A stretch of DNA of 64,000 bases, taken from Natronococcus occultus SP4 (GTDB taxonomy: Archaea; Halobacteriota; Halobacteria; Halobacteriales; Natrialbaceae). Positions 58,951-64,000 of this stretch are shown piece after piece; position 1 is the stretch's first letter; the number at the start of each line of letters is the position of its first letter. The notes beneath the pieces are model-generated. The model saw only the letters and a program-made list of their open reading frames with translations. It ran no database searches and was not told the DNA's origin. The position numbers and the translations under genes are program-made. The stretch covers positions 1,045,001 to 1,109,000 of the forward strand of contig NC_019974.1 of the NCBI RefSeq assembly GCF_000328685.1. Reading direction: 5' to 3'.

Positions 58951-60420
58951 ATGAACAGACAGGAGCACATCGTTCGCGGGTTCAAGGCGACGCTGGTCTC
59001 GCGGGCGGTATACATGGTTTCGAGCGCGCTGTTGATGCTCGTCCTGGCGCGCTTTCTCCTCGATCCAGACGGCTACGGCGCGCTGTACTGGGCGATCGGC
59101 GTCCTGGCCGTGATCCAGCTCGTCGCCGATCTCGGACTCGGGAAATCGGCCGCACGATACTTCTCGGAGTACAGCGAGCGGGACCCGGGCCAGATCCCCC
59201 ATCTGATCCGGACGACGCTGGCGCTGAAGCTCACGTTGCTCGCGATCGTTACGACCGCCCTTCTGGCGTTTCACGAGCAACTCGCCGCGGCACTTGGCGA
59301 TCCCGGCGCCGCCCCCTTCCTGGCAGCGGGTGCGCTTTATATCATCGCCTTCTCGTTTAGCACGACCTCCCAGATCGCGCTCCAGGGGTTCAACCGCCTC
59401 GAGTACAGCGCGGCGATCCAGGCGATCAGTGGCGTCGCCCGCCTGGTGTTTGCGGTTGCGTTCGTCGTCCTGGGGATGGGTGCGCTCGGCGCGCTGTTTG
59501 GCTACGTCGTCGGATACGCCCTCTCCGCGGCCGTCGGGGTGACGATCCTGTACCTCGAGTACTACGCCCGGTACGAGCCCGCCGAGCAGTACGAGCCCGG
59601 ACTCGCCCGGCGCCTCGCCGAGTACAGCGTTCCCCTCACCGCCACCCGCAGCGCGAACGTGATCGACAAACGTATCGACGTCGTCCTCGTCGGCGTCTTT
59701 TTGACCCCCGCGGCGGTCGCGTTCTATCAGCTGGGGAAACAGATCGCGGACTTCGCGCTCGCGCCCGCGGAGGCGCTCGGATTTACGATCTCCCCGAACT
59801 TCGGCGAGCAGAAAGCCACCGGACAGCTCGCGGACGCCCGGGGGATCTACGAGACGTCGCTGACGAACGTGCTTCTGTTGTACGTTCCCGCGGCGGTCGG
59901 ACTCGTGATCGTCGCCGAGCCGTTCGTCACGATGGTGTTCGGTGCCGACTACGCCGGGGCAGCGCCCGTGTTACAGATCCTCGCGGGGTTTATCGTCCTG
60001 CAGGCGATCACGAACCTGACGAGCGATAGCCTGGACTACCTCGGACGGGCCCGTTCCCGAGCGATCGCCAAGGGGGTGACGTCGGTCGCGAACTTCGGGT
60101 TGAACCTCGTGCTCATCCCGACCCTCGGCGTTGTCGGCGCCGCCGCGGCGACGGTCGCGACCCACACCGTCTACGTCGCCGTGAACCTCTATATCCTCCA
60201 CAGTGAGCTCTCCCTGCGGCTCGAGCGGCTCGCACGAACGGTCGTTCGTATCGGCGCCATCACCGGCGTGATGGCCGTCGCTGTGTTGCTCGTAACGCCG
60301 CTGATATCGAACGTCATCATGCTGTTCGTCGCGATCGGGCTCGGTGCGGCCACCTGGTGGGTCCTCGCGGTGACGACCGGGATGATCGACGTCCAGGAGG
60401 TTCGGTCGGTGATCTCCTGA
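58951..60420 (+). CDS. Polysaccharide flippase (Wzx/MATE-type, MOP superfamily)
   Basis: A 489 aa membrane protein with about 12-14 helices. It starts MNRQEHIVRGFKATLVSRAV, with helices VYMVSSALLMLVLARFLL, GALYWAIGVLAVIQLVADLG and more, and the typical DLGLGKSAARYFSEYSERDP. It resembles the RfbX/Wzx group that flips lipid-linked glycans across the membrane, for example for S-layer N-glycans or exopolysaccharide. No glycosyltransferases lie next to it, so the substrate is unclear. Confidence 0.88.
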   Translation: MNRQEHIVRGFKATLVSRAVYMVSSALLMLVLARFLLDPDGYGALYWAIGVLAVIQLVADLGLGKSAARYFSEYSERDPGQIPHLIRTTLALKLTLLAIVTTALLAFHEQLAAALGDPGAAPFLAAGALYIIAFSFSTTSQIALQGFNRLEYSAAIQAISGVARLVFAVAFVVLGMGALGALFGYVVGYALSAAVGVTILYLEYYARYEPAEQYEPGLARRLAEYSVPLTATRSANVIDKRIDVVLVGVFLTPAAVAFYQLGKQIADFALAPAEALGFTISPNFGEQKATGQLADARGIYETSLTNVLLLYVPAAVGLVIVAEPFVTMVFGADYAGAAPVLQILAGFIVLQAITNLTSDSLDYLGRARSRAIAKGVTSVANFGLNLVLIPTLGVVGAAAATVATHTVYVAVNLYILHSELSLRLERLARTVVRIGAITGVMAVAVLLVTPLISNVIMLFVAIGLGAATWWVLAVTTGMIDVQEVRSVIS

Positions 60421-60489
60421 TCCGGACTCCGGCTCCGACGCTTGCCATCGCTCACGAACGCTTATCAGTACCGTTGGTCTCTATCCTGT

Positions 60490-61833
60490 ATGGCTGTTTC
60501 CGATTCCGTCACCGTCGGCGTACTGAGCCTTCACACCAGTAAGGAAACCAAGGCGATTCTCAACGCTGTCGAGGAACTCGGCCACGACACCGAGTGGCTC
60601 CGCGCCGAGAACACCGCCGTCAGCGTCGCCGACGGGAGCGCTACCCTCGAACCCGCTGTCGACGTTATCGCCAACCGGATGCTGCTATCGAACACGGAAC
60701 AGCCCTGCGAGGAGCTCGGCCTGGCGAACACCGTCTCAGGGCTGGTCCCGATGCTCAACGAGCCCCAGTCGGTGCTGACGGCGATCCACAAGCTCTCGAC
60801 GGCGACGGCGCTCGCAGCCAACGACGTCAGGGTCCCCGACGTGACGCTTGCCCTCGGTAACCAGACGCTCAACGCGGTCCGATCCCGGTACGGCGAGGAA
60901 GCCGTCTACAAGACGGCGATCGGCACCCACGGCGGCGGAACCTGGAAGGTCGGCCCGGACGACCCGATCAACGCGAAGGTCGGCAATCGATACGCCTTCC
61001 TCCAGGAGCTGATCGACCGCGAGGACGCCCGCCACCGCGACGTTCGAGTTTACGTCGTTGACGGGGAGATCATCGGGGCGATGTACCGCTACGCGCCCGA
61101 CAACGACTGGCGGACGAACGTCGCCCTCGGAGGCTCCGTCGAGAACGCGACCGACGATCTTCCCGAGACGGCCCGCGAGATGGCTCGCCGAGCCAGCGAC
61201 GCCATCGGGCTCGATTACGCCGGCGTCGATCTCGTCGAGGGCGACGAAGGCTGGTTCGTCCTCGAGGTCAACCCGACCGCGGGGTTCAAGGGGCTGTACG
61301 AGGCGACCCAGGTCAGCCCCGCTCCCTACATCGCCAAGCTCGCGATCGAACGCGGCGGCGGCGAGGTCGACGAGGACCGCGTCGCGGAGCTGTCAGCGGT
61401 GCTCGACGACTCCCGGCCGTCGGCCCAGCCGGCGGACGCGTCGGCGTTCGACGGGGAGCCGGCGGTGATCGGCTACACCGAGGAGGTCGTTCTCTCGGGG
61501 ACCAGCGGCTCGAAGACCGTCCTCGCGAAGTCCGACACCGGAGCGACCCGGACGAGTATCGACACCTCGCTGGCGGCCGACATCGGCGCCGGTCCGATCA
61601 AGTCGATCACGCGGGTCAAATCCGGCAGCAGCAAGACCTCCAAGAGCCGTCCCGTCGTCGACGTCGTCGTCGGCGTCGGCGGCAACCAACATACCGTCAC
61701 CGCAAGCGTCGAGGATCGCAGCCACATGGACTACCCCGTCTTGCTTGGTCGGGACATCCTCGAGAACTACCAGGTCGACGTCAGTCGACGGATCGATCGC
61801 GACGCACAGGACAGACCCGAAGAGGAGGAGTGA
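60490..61833 (+). CDS. rimK: RimK-type ATP-grasp ligase fused to a RimB-like retropepsin domain
   Basis: A 447 aa fusion. The N-terminal part (about 1-295) is a RimK-family ATP-grasp ligase: VTVGVLSLHTSKETKAILNA, KTAIGTHGGGTWKVGPDDPI, ARHRDVRVYVVDGEIIGAMY and VDLVEGDEGWFVLEVNPTAG (metal and ATP ligands E and N). The C-terminal part (about 325-447) is a retropepsin-like zinc/aspartic protease (DUF785/RimB): the catalytic Asp about 349 in AKSDTGATRTSID and a second motif MDYPVLLGRDILENY. RimK adds glutamates to proteins such as S6 and RimB trims them; having both in one chain is notable. ATG 60490 is the natural start. Confidence 0.9.
   Translation: MAVSDSVTVGVLSLHTSKETKAILNAVEELGHDTEWLRAENTAVSVADGSATLEPAVDVIANRMLLSNTEQPCEELGLANTVSGLVPMLNEPQSVLTAIHKLSTATALAANDVRVPDVTLALGNQTLNAVRSRYGEEAVYKTAIGTHGGGTWKVGPDDPINAKVGNRYAFLQELIDREDARHRDVRVYVVDGEIIGAMYRYAPDNDWRTNVALGGSVENATDDLPETAREMARRASDAIGLDYAGVDLVEGDEGWFVLEVNPTAGFKGLYEATQVSPAPYIAKLAIERGGGEVDEDRVAELSAVLDDSRPSAQPADASAFDGEPAVIGYTEEVVLSGTSGSKTVLAKSDTGATRTSIDTSLAADIGAGPIKSITRVKSGSSKTSKSRPVVDVVVGVGGNQHTVTASVEDRSHMDYPVLLGRDILENYQVDVSRRIDRDAQDRPEEEE

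Positions 61834-64000
<2,167 letters not shown>

Overview
The window is chromosomal DNA from a halophilic archaeon (class Halobacteria; the gene set resembles Natrialbales relatives, a placement I infer from gene content only). The signs are high GC, strongly acidic proteins, TATA boxes 24-33 nt upstream of start codons with essentially leaderless transcripts, an archaeal TFE gene, bacterio-opsin-activator (HTH_10) regulators, archaeal Trm56 and an archaeal PilB/PilC operon. No rRNA, CRISPR array or prophage is visible. One tRNA (Arg, CCU) and one TnpB-type insertion element are present.

Layout. 1-4.2 kb: cobyrinate a,c-diamide synthase, a family 2 glycosyltransferase and a beta-propeller protein. 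4.3-7.8 kb: four consecutive, extremely acidic proteins with codon-phased repeats, glycine zippers and a duplicated RHSTM tail. I cannot assign them to a known system, and they are the best candidate for an undescribed one. 7.8-9.4 kb: a UspA protein and a Gfo/Idh/MocA sugar dehydrogenase resembling haloarchaeal D-xylose dehydrogenase. 9.4-10.0 kb: AT-rich intergenic DNA. 10.0-18.7 kb: an accessory catabolic region with an IclR regulator, an HD protein, two EthD-type proteins, a ThDP enzyme, an epimerase, an M24-fold protein with an altered metal site, a flavin monooxygenase-like protein and a hotdog thioesterase. 18.7-20.05 kb: a TnpB (IS1341-type) element. 20.1-25.5 kb: a phenylacetate operon (paaK, split paaD, paaC, paaB, paaA) with a divergent HTH_10 regulator and a MaoC hydratase. 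The element sits between paaK and the thioesterase gene and probably broke one operon.

25.9-35.6 kb is an acetate module: two acetyl-CoA synthetases flank a Bat-like regulator, followed by a two-subunit sodium:solute symporter and a UspA protein. 35.6-40.3 kb holds Trm56, a small accessory insert flanked by intact and decayed copies of a 29-residue membrane peptide gene, a membrane-wHTH protein, TFE and two conserved haloarchaeal genes. 40.3-47.2 kb is a type IV pilus-like operon on the minus strand (PilB, PilC, five pilin-like or membrane-anchored proteins). 47.3-53.0 kb holds an SDR, tRNA-Arg, TatA, a Bcp-type peroxiredoxin, an HD phosphohydrolase, a small wHTH gene with a palindromic promoter, XapX and an amidohydrolase. 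53.1-56.6 kb is succinate dehydrogenase sdhCDBA. 56.7-61.8 kb holds an AstE/AspA-like deacylase, a GNAT with zinc ribbon, a flippase and a RimK ATP-grasp/retropepsin fusion. The right edge cuts a catalase-peroxidase (katG).

How the parts connect: phenylacetate degradation yields acetyl-CoA and succinyl-CoA, the acetate module also feeds acetyl-CoA, and Sdh closes the TCA cycle. Regulation appears local, with HTH_10 or IclR regulators beside their probable targets.
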